Positions 1-8,335 are shown, counted from the first letter of the stretch. The stretch: DNA of 23,081 nucleotides from an uncultured Bacilli bacterium (GCA_934086775.1 CAKOIJ010000015.1:1-23081), one strand, 5' to 3'. Made by a program: numbers and translations. The notes: generated by a model not told the origin, from the sequence alone.

Positions 1-1161
1 ACATATAATAACTTATTAAGTAAATATGTAGTAGATAAAGTAACATGTAAAAATGGTACAACAGCTTCATGGAATTACGAAGAGAATTCAATGAAGTTAA
101 GTAATATAAAAACACCAGACTACTGCACTATAAACTTTAAAGATGGATATAGTGTAAGTTTAAGTGCAACAAATGGAACAGTAAGTGCACCAACTACACA
201 AAGTACAGGATATAATGGAACAGTATCATTTACTGTTACACCTGCTTCAGGATATCAAAATGTACTTGAAACAAATACATGTGGCGGAACACTATCAGGG
301 AATACTTATACAGTAAGTAAAGTTACTTCTAACAAAAGTTGTTCAATAGGATTTAAGAAAAATAGTAAAGTATTATCTAGATTTATAAAGTCATCTGTAC
401 GTGTGCATAGAAATGGAGTATATAATGAAAATGGATATAGATATGAAGGACTTGACCCAAGTAACTATATATACATGACTAATAAAAGTACAAATGAAAA
501 AGAGTTATGGAGAATAATTGGAGTATTTAATGATGGAGCAAATGGAGAAGAAGTAATAAGAGTAAGAAGACATTATGAAAAGAATAATTATCCTGCTATG
601 GCTTATGACTCAAATAGCACAAACCATTTTTCAAATACAACGATGTATAATACTTTATCAAGTACATATAATCTAAATAACTATAGTCATACAGTAAACT
701 ATAAGATGTATCTAGGAACAAGTGATTCATTCAATACTCTTACATCATCAGGATGGTATACAGCAGAAAGAGGAACAACACCAGGAAAAACAGCAGCAAA
801 TAGTTATAATGGTTCTACTTCTTTTATAGGAAGTGTAGGATTAATATATCCAAGTGATTATGGATACGCTGTACTAGCAAGTGACTGTGAAAGATCAAAA
901 AGCCTATATAATTATGGTGAAACATCAGCATGTTATAATAACAATTGGTTATTCCAGGGAAATAATCAAAATCAATGGTTAATTAGCCCTTTTGCTTCTA
1001 ATATGGTCAGGGCTTTCAGTGTCAGCCTCAGCGGGAATGTCAGCGTCAACAACAGCGTCTTCGTGATGTATACTTTGGCATTTAGTCCAGTTATGGCTTT
1101 ATCAAAAGATGTACTAGTAAATGGTTCTGGTACAAAATCTGATCCATATGAGATCGTATAG
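1..1161 (+). CDS. Surface/secreted protein with repeat domain and C-type-lectin-like C-terminus (5' truncated)
   Basis: The frame is open from base 1, so the gene begins upstream; the ATG at 91 is internal. The visible part starts with a Cys-containing segment, then a beta-rich repeat of the 'bacterial repeat' kind (around residues 45-125 of the visible protein, ending SNKSCSIGF). A C-terminal domain of about 250 residues follows with ELWRIIGVF, VGLIYPSDYGYA and QWLISPF. These resemble DUF6273/formylglycine-enzyme-like C-type-lectin folds in surface proteins of gut bacteria; that assignment is from memory of the family, not a search. Near the C-terminus, 1003-1068 changes sharply in composition and codon use (separate entry). 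The protein ends in a conserved-looking NGSGTKSDPYEIV tail. A secreted or wall-linked binding protein is likely. No RT gene or template repeat is in the window. Confidence 0.75.
   Translation, partial: TYNNLLSKYVVDKVTCKNGTTASWNYEENSMKLSNIKTPDYCTINFKDGYSVSLSATNGTVSAPTTQSTGYNGTVSFTVTPASGYQNVLETNTCGGTLSGNTYTVSKVTSNKSCSIGFKKNSKVLSRFIKSSVRVHRNGVYNENGYRYEGLDPSNYIYMTNKSTNEKELWRIIGVFNDGANGEEVIRVRRHYEKNNYPAMAYDSNSTNHFSNTTMYNTLSSTYNLNNYSHTVNYKMYLGTSDSFNTLTSSGWYTAERGTTPGKTAANSYNGSTSFIGSVGLIYPSDYGYAVLASDCERSKSLYNYGETSACYNNNWLFQGNNQNQWLISPFASNMVRAFSVSLSGNVSVNNSVFVMYTLAFSPVMALSKDVLVNGSGTKSDPYEIV
1003..1068 (+). other. Candidate variable region of a diversity-generating retroelement target
   Basis: By hand count, 36 of 66 bases are G or C, about twice the surroundings. 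Fourteen of 22 codons end in C with varied first two bases (GTC, AGC, CTC, AAC, TTC), whereas the rest of the gene strongly prefers codons ending in A or T. NNC codons are what adenine-specific mutagenesis of AAC codons produces. The patch sits in the last ~50 residues of a lectin-like domain, where such variable regions usually lie. This is inference; the template repeat and reverse transcriptase were not found here. Confidence 0.5.
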
Positions 1162-1175
1162 AAATTAATTAATAC

Positions 1176-1204
1176 TTGAATATTTAAGAAAATTATTTTA
1201 TAAT
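1176..1204 (+). promoter_or_regulatory. Sigma-A promoter of the serS operon
   Basis: TTGAAT at 1176-1181 and TATAAT at 1199-1204 are 17 bp apart, directly before the T-box leader. Confidence 0.75.
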
Positions 1205-1407
1205 TAAAGAGTAAAAACGAAAAAGAAATAAGTAATATTAAAACTATTTCAAGAGAGCTAGCATTTGGTGTGAGTTAGTAATAGTTAAATATGAAATCTA
1301 TTCTTTAGTTGCTTCTTTTGAAGCCGGTTAAAACCGTTAAATAATTAAGTAAAACAAGTGATGGCACCGTCTATTTAGACTCACTAAGTAATGGTGTCTT
1401 TTTGTTT
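1205..1407 (+). promoter_or_regulatory. T-box riboswitch (serine) upstream of DUF1653-serS
   Basis: All main T-box parts can be traced. Stem I has the AGTA/GAA loop-E pair (about 1231 and 1293), helices ATATT/AATAT and CTATT/AATAG, a distal AGAGAG bulge and a TTGGTG loop. A TCT triplet at 1297-1299, right after the GAA, would be the specifier codon for serine. A small hairpin CGGTT/AACCG follows. The antiterminator is AGTGA (1357-1361), bulge TGGCACC, GTCTA/TAGAC, TCACT (1381-1385). The bulge TGGC would pair with a GCCA tRNA end, fitting the G discriminator of tRNA-Ser. Uncharged tRNA-Ser should favour read-through into serS. Confidence 0.88.
1363..1407 (+). terminator. T-box terminator
   Basis: GGCACC (1363-1368) pairs with GGTGTC (1393-1398), with a nested GTCTA/TAGAC hairpin, followed by a T-rich run. 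Its 5' arm is the same TGGCACC used in the antiterminator bulge, so the two folds exclude each other. Confidence 0.85.
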
Positions 1408-1422
1408 TAGAAAGGATTTTTT

Positions 1423-1653
1423 ATGAGAGATATTAAAATAGAAAAAGGAAGTAAATGGAGACACTTTAAAGGTAATATTATTAAGGTAATAGAAGTTGGT
1501 AAATCCTCGGAAACTTTAGAAGAACTAGTTATTTATAAACATAATAATGAAGTATGGGTTAGACCACTTGAAATGTTTTTAAGTAGTGAAAATATTAAAA
1601 ACAGAGCAGATAATGTTACTGGGCAAGAATATAGATTTGAAAGGATAGGGTAA
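1423..1653 (+). CDS. DUF1653 domain protein
   Basis: This 76-residue protein has the hallmark series WRHFKGN, SETLEELVIYK, WVRPLEMF and a final RFERIG, which matches DUF1653, a small single-domain family of unknown function. The gene is first in the T-box-controlled operon; its stop is one base from the serS ATG at 1655, so the two are probably translationally coupled. The start has a GAAAGGA ribosome site at about 1410. No signal peptide or membrane segment is seen. Its placement under a serine T-box is a clue that it may relate to serine or seryl-tRNA supply, but that is only inference from position. Confidence 0.85.
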   Translation: MRDIKIEKGSKWRHFKGNIIKVIEVGKSSETLEELVIYKHNNEVWVRPLEMFLSSENIKNRADNVTGQEYRFERIG

Positions 1654-1654
1654 T

Positions 1655-2932
1655 ATGATAGATATTAATTTAATAAGAGAAAATAAAGAATTAGTAAAGG
1701 AAAACATAAGAAATAAATTTAAAGATGAAAGACTTCCTATAGTAGATGAAGTGTATGATCTTGATATTAAGTTTAGAGCTGCTAAGAAAGAAGCAGATGA
1801 TTTAAGAAGTGAAAAGAATAAGTTAAGTGATAAAATAGGAGTTCTATATAGAGAAAAGTCTATAGAAGAAGCGAATACTTTAAAAGATGAAGTAAGTAAG
1901 ATATCAAGTAGAATTAAAGAACTTGAAGAAATAGAAGAAACTTTAGAACCTAAAATAAGAGACCTTATGTATAAAATACCTAATATAATAGATAAAAGTG
2001 TTCCTATTGGAAAAGATGATAGTGAAAACAAAGAAATAGAAAGATTTGGAGAAGCTACCACTCCTTCATATGAAATACCATATCATGCAGATATCTTAGA
2101 AAAAATAAATGGTTTAGATAAATTAAGTGCAGGTAGAACTAGTGGTAATGGTTTTTATTATTTAACTGGTAATGCTGCTAGACTACATGCTGCCATTTTA
2201 AGCTATGCTAGAGACTTTATGATTAATAAAGGCTTCACATATTGTATTCCTCCATTTATGATAAGAAGTGATGTTGTAAATGGTGTTATGAGTTTTGAAG
2301 AAATGGATGCAATGATGTACAAGATAGAAAATGAAGACTTATATTTAATAGGTACTAGTGAGCACTCAATGATTGGAAGATATAAAGGACAAATTATTAA
2401 TGAAGAAGAATTACCAATAACTTTAACTTCTTATAGTCCATGTTTTAGAAAAGAAGTAGGAGCTCATGGTATTGAAGAAAGAGGAATTTATAGAGTACAT
2501 CAATTTGAAAAAGAAGAAATGATAGTTATTTGCACTAAAGAAGAGGGAATGGACTGGTATAACAAAATGTTATCTTATACAGTTGAATTCTTTAGAAGTA
2601 TGAATGTTCCTGTTAGAACACTTGAATGTTGCAGTGGAGACCTAGCTGATTTAAAACAAAAGTCAGCCGATGTAGAAGCATGGAGCCCTAGACAACAAAA
2701 ATATTATGAGGTAGGTTCTTGTAGTATTTTAGGCGATGCACAAGCAAGACGTTTATCTATAAGAAGTAAAGGGGAAAATGGAACTAAGTTTGTTACTACT
2801 TTAAATAATACAGTAGTCGCTTCACCTAGAGGTTTAATAGCAGTGATAGAGAATAATTATAATGAAGATGGAAGTATAACAGTACCTGAAGTTTTAAAAC
2901 CTTATATGGGTGGTTTAGAAATTATAAAGTAA
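1655..2932 (+). CDS. serS: Serine--tRNA ligase
   Basis: Class II aminoacyl-tRNA synthetase that charges tRNA-Ser in the cytoplasm. At 425 residues it has the usual length. The N-terminal ~110 residues form the long antiparallel coiled-coil arm that grips the tRNA-Ser variable arm. The catalytic core shows the serine-binding TSE (in LIGTSEHSM), motif 2 around residues 263-290 (CFRKEVGAHG...YRVHQFEKEE) and motif 3 around 387-400 (SPRGLIAVIENN), ending with VPEVLKPYMGG. The TSEHS stretch replaces the commoner TAE version. The ribosome site AAGGATAGGG lies inside the end of the upstream gene. Expression is under the serine T-box. Confidence 0.97.
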   Translation: MIDINLIRENKELVKENIRNKFKDERLPIVDEVYDLDIKFRAAKKEADDLRSEKNKLSDKIGVLYREKSIEEANTLKDEVSKISSRIKELEEIEETLEPKIRDLMYKIPNIIDKSVPIGKDDSENKEIERFGEATTPSYEIPYHADILEKINGLDKLSAGRTSGNGFYYLTGNAARLHAAILSYARDFMINKGFTYCIPPFMIRSDVVNGVMSFEEMDAMMYKIENEDLYLIGTSEHSMIGRYKGQIINEEELPITLTSYSPCFRKEVGAHGIEERGIYRVHQFEKEEMIVICTKEEGMDWYNKMLSYTVEFFRSMNVPVRTLECCSGDLADLKQKSADVEAWSPRQQKYYEVGSCSILGDAQARRLSIRSKGENGTKFVTTLNNTVVASPRGLIAVIENNYNEDGSITVPEVLKPYMGGLEIIK

Positions 2933-2938
2933 AATATT

Positions 2939-2967
2939 TTGCTAAAAGTAATTTTAGATGTTATAAT
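2939..2967 (+). promoter_or_regulatory. Promoter with extended -10
   Basis: TTGCTA at 2939-2944, 17 bp, TATAAT at 2962-2967, with TG one base before the -10. It begins only 6 bases after the serS stop and serves the zinc-ribbon gene at 3013. Confidence 0.75.
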
Positions 2968-3012
2968 GAATACATAGGGGTTAAGTAAATATAATATATC
3001 AGGGGAGTAGTA

Positions 3013-3264
3013 ATGAAAGAAAAGATTAAAGAAAAAGAATTAATGTGTAGTGAATGTGGGTATATATATCCAATTAAAACAGCAAGAAAATTTGTTAAAA
3101 TTAAAGGTTTTAAATATTGTTATTGTTTTAGATGTGGTTTAGTAACTAAACATCAAACAATTGATCCTATTGATTTGTATAAAGAAGAACTAAAAAATAA
3201 AGATTATAGTGAAATGACTGGTAAAGATAAAATAGTTAAAAAATTAATTTCTAAAAATAGATAA
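3013..3264 (+). CDS. Small zinc-ribbon protein of unknown function
   Basis: This 83-residue basic protein has two Cys pairs, CSEC at residues 12-15 and CFRC at 38-41 plus an extra Cys at 36, separated by a basic stretch: a compact zinc ribbon. The C-terminal half is charged and probably helical. A good ribosome site (AGGGGAG, 3001-3007) precedes the ATG. It has its own strong promoter. I do not recognise a named family; nucleic-acid or protein binding is the usual role of such ribbons. No membrane segment is visible. Confidence 0.7.
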   Translation: MKEKIKEKELMCSECGYIYPIKTARKFVKIKGFKYCYCFRCGLVTKHQTIDPIDLYKEELKNKDYSEMTGKDKIVKKLISKNR

Positions 3265-3276
3265 TAAAAATAAAGT

Positions 3277-3302
3277 AACCGCGTACTATTAAGTAGGTGG
3301 TT
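3277..3302 (+). promoter_or_regulatory. Hairpin that covers the ribosome site of the next gene
   Basis: An 11-position stem (3277-3287 with 3292-3302, one G-G mismatch, loop ATTA) contains the AGGTGG ribosome site (3295-3300) of the TTG-started gene at 3307. TATTTTG follows, so it could also serve as a weak terminator for the zinc-ribbon gene. Confidence 0.5.
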
Positions 3303-3306
3303 TATT

Positions 3307-4113
3307 TTGAAAAAATATTTTGAATATTTAGGACTTTTAACTTTTGCTGTATGTAGTTTCTATTACACTACTAAAGTAACTAAATTAATGAATAGTAAAG
3401 ATCCCCTTATGGTAACTCTAAAACAATATGGAGAAGAAAACAAAAGTGTATGTAAAGAAGGTTATATCAAAGATGGAGAAGCAGTACTTGGTGCATCTGG
3501 TAAAGAACTAAATATAGAAGAGTCATATTCTAATATGCAAGGTGATGAGTTTGATAAGAGTAAACTAGTATTTAATGAATTAACTTGTAAAATTAATTTA
3601 AATAGTGTTAAAGATAACTATATTATTAAAGGTAATGAGTCTAAAAATATGGTTAGTTTACTTATTAAAGTCAACAATGCTTGTTTATTAAATGAAATTT
3701 TAGAAATAGGGAAAAATACTAATATACCTCTTGGTATAATAGTTAATGATAATTTATTAAGTAAAAATAATGATTATTTTTTAAAAGTACTTAAAAATAA
3801 TAATTACTTAGTATTTGAAGGAGAAAATATTAATAATTACCTTTCTATAAGTAAAGAACTAGGTAGTAGTCAATACTGCATAGAAACTAGTAAAAACACT
3901 ACTTTAAAAGATTGTAAAAAAGAAAAAATACCTCTTTTAAGAGGAGAAGTTTATACTAAAAATATTTTTCTTAATATTAAAAATAATTTAGAAAAAGGTT
4001 CATTTTATGTACTAAGTGAAAATAATATTACTTTAAAAGAATTAAATGCACTTATAAAGGTTATAAATGCTAAAGGCATAAGAATAGTTACTTTAGATGA
4101 ATTATTTAATTAA
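3307..4113 (+). CDS. Membrane-anchored protein resembling a degenerate polysaccharide deacetylase
   Basis: A 268-residue protein with one N-terminal membrane segment (about residues 8-22, GLLTFAVCSFYY), so the rest is probably outside the cell. The start is TTG, the codon at the right distance (6 bases) from AGGTGG. The C-terminal half has the order of a NodB-like fold: a strand MVSLLIKV, then IPLGIIVND, and a final GSFYVLSENN...AKGIRIVTLDEL like the end of polysaccharide deacetylases. The metal-binding Asp and His motifs of active enzymes (TFDD, HxxxH) are not visible, so it is probably not catalytic. Four cysteines could form disulfides. The family assignment is an inference from the pattern of strands. 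Confidence 0.55.
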   Translation: MKKYFEYLGLLTFAVCSFYYTTKVTKLMNSKDPLMVTLKQYGEENKSVCKEGYIKDGEAVLGASGKELNIEESYSNMQGDEFDKSKLVFNELTCKINLNSVKDNYIIKGNESKNMVSLLIKVNNACLLNEILEIGKNTNIPLGIIVNDNLLSKNNDYFLKVLKNNNYLVFEGENINNYLSISKELGSSQYCIETSKNTTLKDCKKEKIPLLRGEVYTKNIFLNIKNNLEKGSFYVLSENNITLKELNALIKVINAKGIRIVTLDELFN

Positions 4114-4128
4114 ATTTAAAGTAGTGTA

Positions 4129-4157
4129 TTGAAAAAACAATGTATTAACTATATAAT
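4129..4157 (+). promoter_or_regulatory. Promoter
   Basis: TTGAAA at 4129-4134, 17 bp, TATAAT at 4152-4157, upstream of the gene at 4178. Confidence 0.7.
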
Positions 4158-4177
4158 TATAGTAGTTGAGGTTTATT

Positions 4178-4612
4178 ATGAATTCATATGAAAGAAGTTT
4201 TTTAGGTGATATTGTTATAGTTAAACATTTAGTATTTAAAAATAATAATACTGGTAAATATGAAATAGATCATGCTTATTATACAGGAAGACCATGTATT
4301 ATAATTTATACTGATAATGAATATGACTATTTTTTACCGCTTACTAAAGGTGGAAAATGTATAAATAATTATCTTTATGATTATTTTATCATAGATAATA
4401 AAGAAGACATTTTATTTGTTGATGATAAGAGTGTAGATTTTATATCTTATGCTAATTTAAGAAATATATATAAAATACCTATTTCTTTTAGAAAAAGAAA
4501 AAGCAAAGTAAAATATAGTGTTTATAAAGAGTTAATTGAAGAGGTAAAAAGAAAATACAAAATAGAAGAAATTGATAAAATAGTAAAAAAATATAGTTTA
4601 CTTAAGAAGTAG
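4178..4612 (+). CDS. PemK/MazF-like small protein
   Basis: I place the start at the ATG at 4178, because TTGAGG (4166-4171) makes a ribosome site 6 bases upstream; starting at that TTG would consume it. The 144-residue protein begins SYERSFLGDIVIVKH and continues with RPCIIIYTDNEYDYFLPLT, resembling the GD(I/V) and RP-x-(I/L)(I/V) strands of PemK/MazF beta barrels, then a basic region (FRKRKSKVKY) and a helical Lys-rich tail. No antitoxin gene is adjacent, so a toxin role is not supported by context. The last 65 bases belong to a block copied at 8911. The family call is tentative. Confidence 0.5.
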   Translation: MNSYERSFLGDIVIVKHLVFKNNNTGKYEIDHAYYTGRPCIIIYTDNEYDYFLPLTKGGKCINNYLYDYFIIDNKEDILFVDDKSVDFISYANLRNIYKIPISFRKRKSKVKYSVYKELIEEVKRKYKIEEIDKIVKKYSLLKK

Positions 4613-4813
4613 TACTATATTTTTTATTGTTTAAATGTTTCAAATAACGGAAAAATATTAAAAAATAAATTGGAAAACAACATTTTGTATTTATTTTAAG
4701 CCGTGTTACATGCGCCTTTTATTTGACTTTCTGTACTTTATATGGTATCATATATAACTAATTAAGGGGGATAAATTATGAGTTTATTTAGTAAATTATT
4801 TAAAAGAAATAAA
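4548..4813 (+). repeat. Duplicated block, copy 1
   Basis: This block matches 8911-9176 at a constant offset of 4363 with no insertions or deletions. I count about 7 differences over the 230 bases before the ATG. It holds the last 65 bases of the PemK-like gene, the whole non-coding gap with promoter, and the first 12 codons of the large gene. Homology continues at lower identity through the first ~240 codons. Confidence 0.92.
4723..4751 (+). promoter_or_regulatory. Promoter of large unknown gene 1
   Basis: TTGACT at 4723-4728, 17 bp, TATCAT at 4746-4751. A strong AAGGGGG ribosome site lies at 4764-4770. Confidence 0.75.
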
Positions 4814-7800
4814 GTGAATACTGAAGCATTAGGTCTAATTAATCTAAATAGTTTTATAGTTTATCCTGATAAGTCTTTTTATGAAGAGGAAGAAAATAAA
4901 AGAGTTTATAGAAAATTTACTGATAGTTATAAAGAAGTGTTAAATACTCACAAAACTATAACTAGCAAAGACTTAAATCTGAATGAAGAAATAAATGTAA
5001 AACTTTATACCGAAATAATAAATAAATTATTACTTGAACTAGATTACACATTAGATCTTATAAATAACAGTTCTGAAAGAAATAACGTAAATATTAAAAT
5101 TCTTTATTTAAAATTAAGGCATTATCAAAGTGAGATAAATAACTATAAAAATGAAGTATTCATAAAATTAAAAGTACTAAATGAACTTCATAAAAAACAC
5201 ATTTTTTCTAAAAATAAAAGAGAAGCTATCAAAAGTGAAATAACCAATTTAGAAATGAATATAGTAATGTGTCAAAATAACTTTAATGCACTTAATATGG
5301 AGATAAATAGCTATTTAACCATTATTAATTATAGTGAATTAAAAGAAGTAGATGAAGGAGAGTATTTAAGTAACAGAAACAAAATGTTAGAAAGATATAT
5401 GAATGCTTATGAACTAAACTATAAAAGTGATACGTCTATCTCAGGCTTAATAGCTAATGAACTAATATTAGAAAGATATTTATTTACAAATAATTTTGAT
5501 TTAGAAAGTGAATTTGAAAAAGTTAAAGATGGAAATTTATCTAAAGAAGTGAAAATTCATAAATTAAATATTATAATAGATAAATATATGGCTTTAAAAG
5601 AGATAACTAGCAAAGAAAATAAAGATTTAATTAAAATAATTTATGATTATAAATATTTAAGTATAAAAGAAAATTATATAAATAATCCAGTTAATATAAG
5701 TAATATTACTTTTTATAAAGAAGAACTTGAATATTATGAAAATCTTATTCAAAATGAAATTCAGATGTTTGCTAAAGATAAGGATAAGAAAATACTTGAA
5801 AAATATACTAATTATTTTAAAGGTTTTAGAATTAATGAGCATGAAAGATTGGTAAAAATGGTTAGAGAATTTGTAAACAATAATGAACCGCTTGAAAATG
5901 AGATGGTTTTAGGTCTTATATTCTCTATTACTAGTCCTATGCAATTAAGTAATTATTTTAAACAATTTAAAGTATGTAAAAAAGAATGTGAAGATAAAGG
6001 AGTACAATTTTACGAAGAAGTTTACTCTTGGGAAGAATATTTGCCAGTTGAAACAATTATTAAACTTTGTAGAAAAAGATATGATTTTTATAGTGAACAA
6101 TATTATAAAGATATTAATAATGTCACTGTTAGCAAGTTCGAGTTTGATAAAGAAAATATAAGTGACAATGCATTTAAATGTTTATTTTCAATATATCAAA
6201 TGCTGTTTATTTCAAAAGATGGTTATAATAACAATTATTGTTATGAAGGATTAATTGAAATAAAGAAACGATCTGGAAGTGGTATTTATGATAAAGAAAT
6301 AAATAATGTTCGTATTTATGAAGTGTATTTACCAAAATCATTAAAGAAACTAAATACTTATAATTTTTGTGAATTTACAGATAATTATAGTGAATATTAT
6401 GAAAATGTACTTTCTTCAGGCATTAGTGTTTTATTCCATTTAAATGAGGGACTTCAAGAGTTAACACTTGATGGAGCTAAACTTCTTGCATTTTCTAATA
6501 TACCACCCAGTGTGAAAACGATTACATTAAATACAGAAATGTCTTCTTTGAAATTTATTAATTATTTTAATGAAAATAATTTTAATAAAGATTCTTTTTA
6601 TGAACTTATAAAGGGAATATTTAAAAAGGATGGTAATGAAATTGATATTTTACTTAACGAAATGTTCTTTATGAGTGCAAATATTCCTATTAATATTGGT
6701 GTTGATAATTTTAAATATATTAAAACTCGTAGTATTAGAGAAATTACTGATAAGATATTTGATTATATTAGTAGTAAATTTAATGAAGGATTAGCTCTTT
6801 TAGAAAAGTATGCTAAAGCATTTGAATTAAATTATGATTATAAGAGTGATTTTATAATTGATAAAATTGATTATTTAGATAAATTACTAAATGAAATAAA
6901 AGTAAGTGATGCTAAAGAATTTATAAATGGTATTGATAACAATTTTGTTAATCCAAAGAATGCCAAGAAGTTCATATTTGAATGTGATAAATTAATTACT
7001 AAAATAGATTATTTTCAAAATTATAAAAAAGTATTACTTGATAATTCAGTTGATGTAATTAGAAATGTGTCAGAAATGAAATATAAAGTTATTAGAGATA
7101 ATTATGAAGTGTTTGATTCAGTGATCTCAACTAATGAATGGATTGGACTTGAAAGGGTTACTATTTTAGATCTTATTAAAAGTGATATTAATCTTATGAA
7201 AAGTAGGAAACATTTAACAATGGGTTATGAAATAGATTTTACTTCGTTTTTTGTGAAATTGATACACTATATTGAATTAGATAATTCTTATAAAAAAGAT
7301 GAGATAATTCTTAATAATAAATTAATTTTAAGTACTGTGTTTAATTTATATAATTTGTATAATTTGTCAAAGTATGATATTGATTATAGTGAAAAGAGTA
7401 AATGTGTTTTAGAAAATATATTACAAATGTTTAGAGATACAAAAGTACCTAGCGTATATGCTTCTATGCAGTCTGGGCCAGAATTTGAATGGAAAAACTT
7501 TGTGCCTTTAGATACTCTTATGAGACTAATAAATAGAGATCCAAATAAAAGATATGTTAGACTTAATGACAAAGCAGATTTGATGGGAATTTATTATGAA
7601 TTATATCGTGCGATTAATTGGTTGCAAAACAGGAGTGACACCTTTTATTTGTATGAAGGACTTAAAAGTGTAAATTGTGTTAAAGAAAGTGCGACTAGAG
7701 TTAATGATTTAATCAGGTCTTTGGATATTACAGGAATGGATGTAGTTTTACCAGAAAGCCTAGAATTTTATAATATTAATATCTCTAACTGTTTGGAACC

Positions 7801-8311
7801 ATATAGTATAACTATTAACAAGAAATTAATTTGTATGAATTTAGAGAAGTACCGTATGAATCGCTTAGTTGTGCCTAATAACGTTTATGATTTGAAAGTG
7901 AATTTTAATATTAATGAAATTGTTTTTAAAAATTTTAGAAATAGCAAACTTCTATTAACTGATGCTAGATTATGGGAGTTTGTTAATAGTTTATATGATA
8001 ATATTAGCAAAAGCGATTTATCTAAACTAAAGAGTGATGATTATAAAAAAAATAATAACGTTAGATTAGAATATAATAATGAACAATGTATTTGCATTCC
8101 GCTTCTTAATGCTGAAAAGATTTTTTCAACTATACCTAGTGATATTTATACTTTAGAAAAACTTGATTCAGAGTGGAATAACTATACTTTAGATGAACTT
8201 AAAATATCTGTATTTAATAGAATTAAGTATGCCCTTGAAAATGAAATGAAACTTTGGGATATAATTACATTGAGAAAAAGTACTATACTTAAAAAGACAA
8301 AAGTGCTATAA
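4778..8311 (+). CDS. Large unknown protein, paralogue 1 (1177 aa)
   Basis: I do not recognise a named family. The first ~240 residues closely match the gene at 9141: a basic start (SLFSKLFKRNK), YPDKSFYE, then a helical, probably coiled-coil stretch (about 60-190) including IFSKNKREAIKSEI. No signal peptide or membrane segment is visible, so it is probably cytoplasmic. The rest contains an internal duplication. Unit A (about residues 410-620) has WEEYLPVETII, NYCYEGL, LPKSLKKL and GLQELTLDG. Unit B (about 902-1110) has WKNFVPLDTLM, FYLYEGL, LPESLEF and VVPNNVYDL. The LPxSL-type strands recall degenerate BspA/FNIP leucine-rich repeats. It ends ILKKTKVL, like its paralogue. A binding or scaffold role is possible but not shown. 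Confidence 0.85.
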   Translation: MSLFSKLFKRNKVNTEALGLINLNSFIVYPDKSFYEEEENKRVYRKFTDSYKEVLNTHKTITSKDLNLNEEINVKLYTEIINKLLLELDYTLDLINNSSERNNVNIKILYLKLRHYQSEINNYKNEVFIKLKVLNELHKKHIFSKNKREAIKSEITNLEMNIVMCQNNFNALNMEINSYLTIINYSELKEVDEGEYLSNRNKMLERYMNAYELNYKSDTSISGLIANELILERYLFTNNFDLESEFEKVKDGNLSKEVKIHKLNIIIDKYMALKEITSKENKDLIKIIYDYKYLSIKENYINNPVNISNITFYKEELEYYENLIQNEIQMFAKDKDKKILEKYTNYFKGFRINEHERLVKMVREFVNNNEPLENEMVLGLIFSITSPMQLSNYFKQFKVCKKECEDKGVQFYEEVYSWEEYLPVETIIKLCRKRYDFYSEQYYKDINNVTVSKFEFDKENISDNAFKCLFSIYQMLFISKDGYNNNYCYEGLIEIKKRSGSGIYDKEINNVRIYEVYLPKSLKKLNTYNFCEFTDNYSEYYENVLSSGISVLFHLNEGLQELTLDGAKLLAFSNIPPSVKTITLNTEMSSLKFINYFNENNFNKDSFYELIKGIFKKDGNEIDILLNEMFFMSANIPINIGVDNFKYIKTRSIREITDKIFDYISSKFNEGLALLEKYAKAFELNYDYKSDFIIDKIDYLDKLLNEIKVSDAKEFINGIDNNFVNPKNAKKFIFECDKLITKIDYFQNYKKVLLDNSVDVIRNVSEMKYKVIRDNYEVFDSVISTNEWIGLERVTILDLIKSDINLMKSRKHLTMGYEIDFTSFFVKLIHYIELDNSYKKDEIILNNKLILSTVFNLYNLYNLSKYDIDYSEKSKCVLENILQMFRDTKVPSVYASMQSGPEFEWKNFVPLDTLMRLINRDPNKRYVRLNDKADLMGIYYELYRAINWLQNRSDTFYLYEGLKSVNCVKESATRVNDLIRSLDITGMDVVLPESLEFYNINISNCLEPYSITINKKLICMNLEKYRMNRLVVPNNVYDLKVNFNINEIVFKNFRNSKLLLTDARLWEFVNSLYDNISKSDLSKLKSDDYKKNNNVRLEYNNEQCICIPLLNAEKIFSTIPSDIYTLEKLDSEWNNYTLDELKISVFNRIKYALENEMKLWDIITLRKSTILKKTKVL

Positions 8312-8313
8312 TT

Positions 8314-8333
8314 ATCTAGGAAGTTTCCTAGAT
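8314..8333 (+). other. Perfect inverted repeat between large gene and tRNA
   Basis: ATCTAGGAA and TTCCTAGAT flank GT, ending 2 bases before the tRNA. No T-run follows, so it is a poor terminator; it could be a processing or mRNA-end signal. A TATAAT at 8307-8312 overlaps the upstream stop codon and might be the tRNA -10, but the -35 is weak. Confidence 0.5.
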
Positions 8334-8335
8334 AT

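Noticed and set aside
1..1423. A complete DGR cassette
   Set aside because: No reverse transcriptase and no A-rich near copy of the variable patch could be found on either strand of the window.
1579..2061. Long minus-strand open frame opposite serS and similar frames opposite sigE
   Set aside because: Low-complexity Ser/Leu/Ile products mirrored from well-supported genes, with no ribosome sites.
4178..4612. A toxin-antitoxin pair around the PemK/MazF-like gene
   Set aside because: No small antitoxin gene lies up- or downstream; the neighbours have their own promoters and the similarity is weak.
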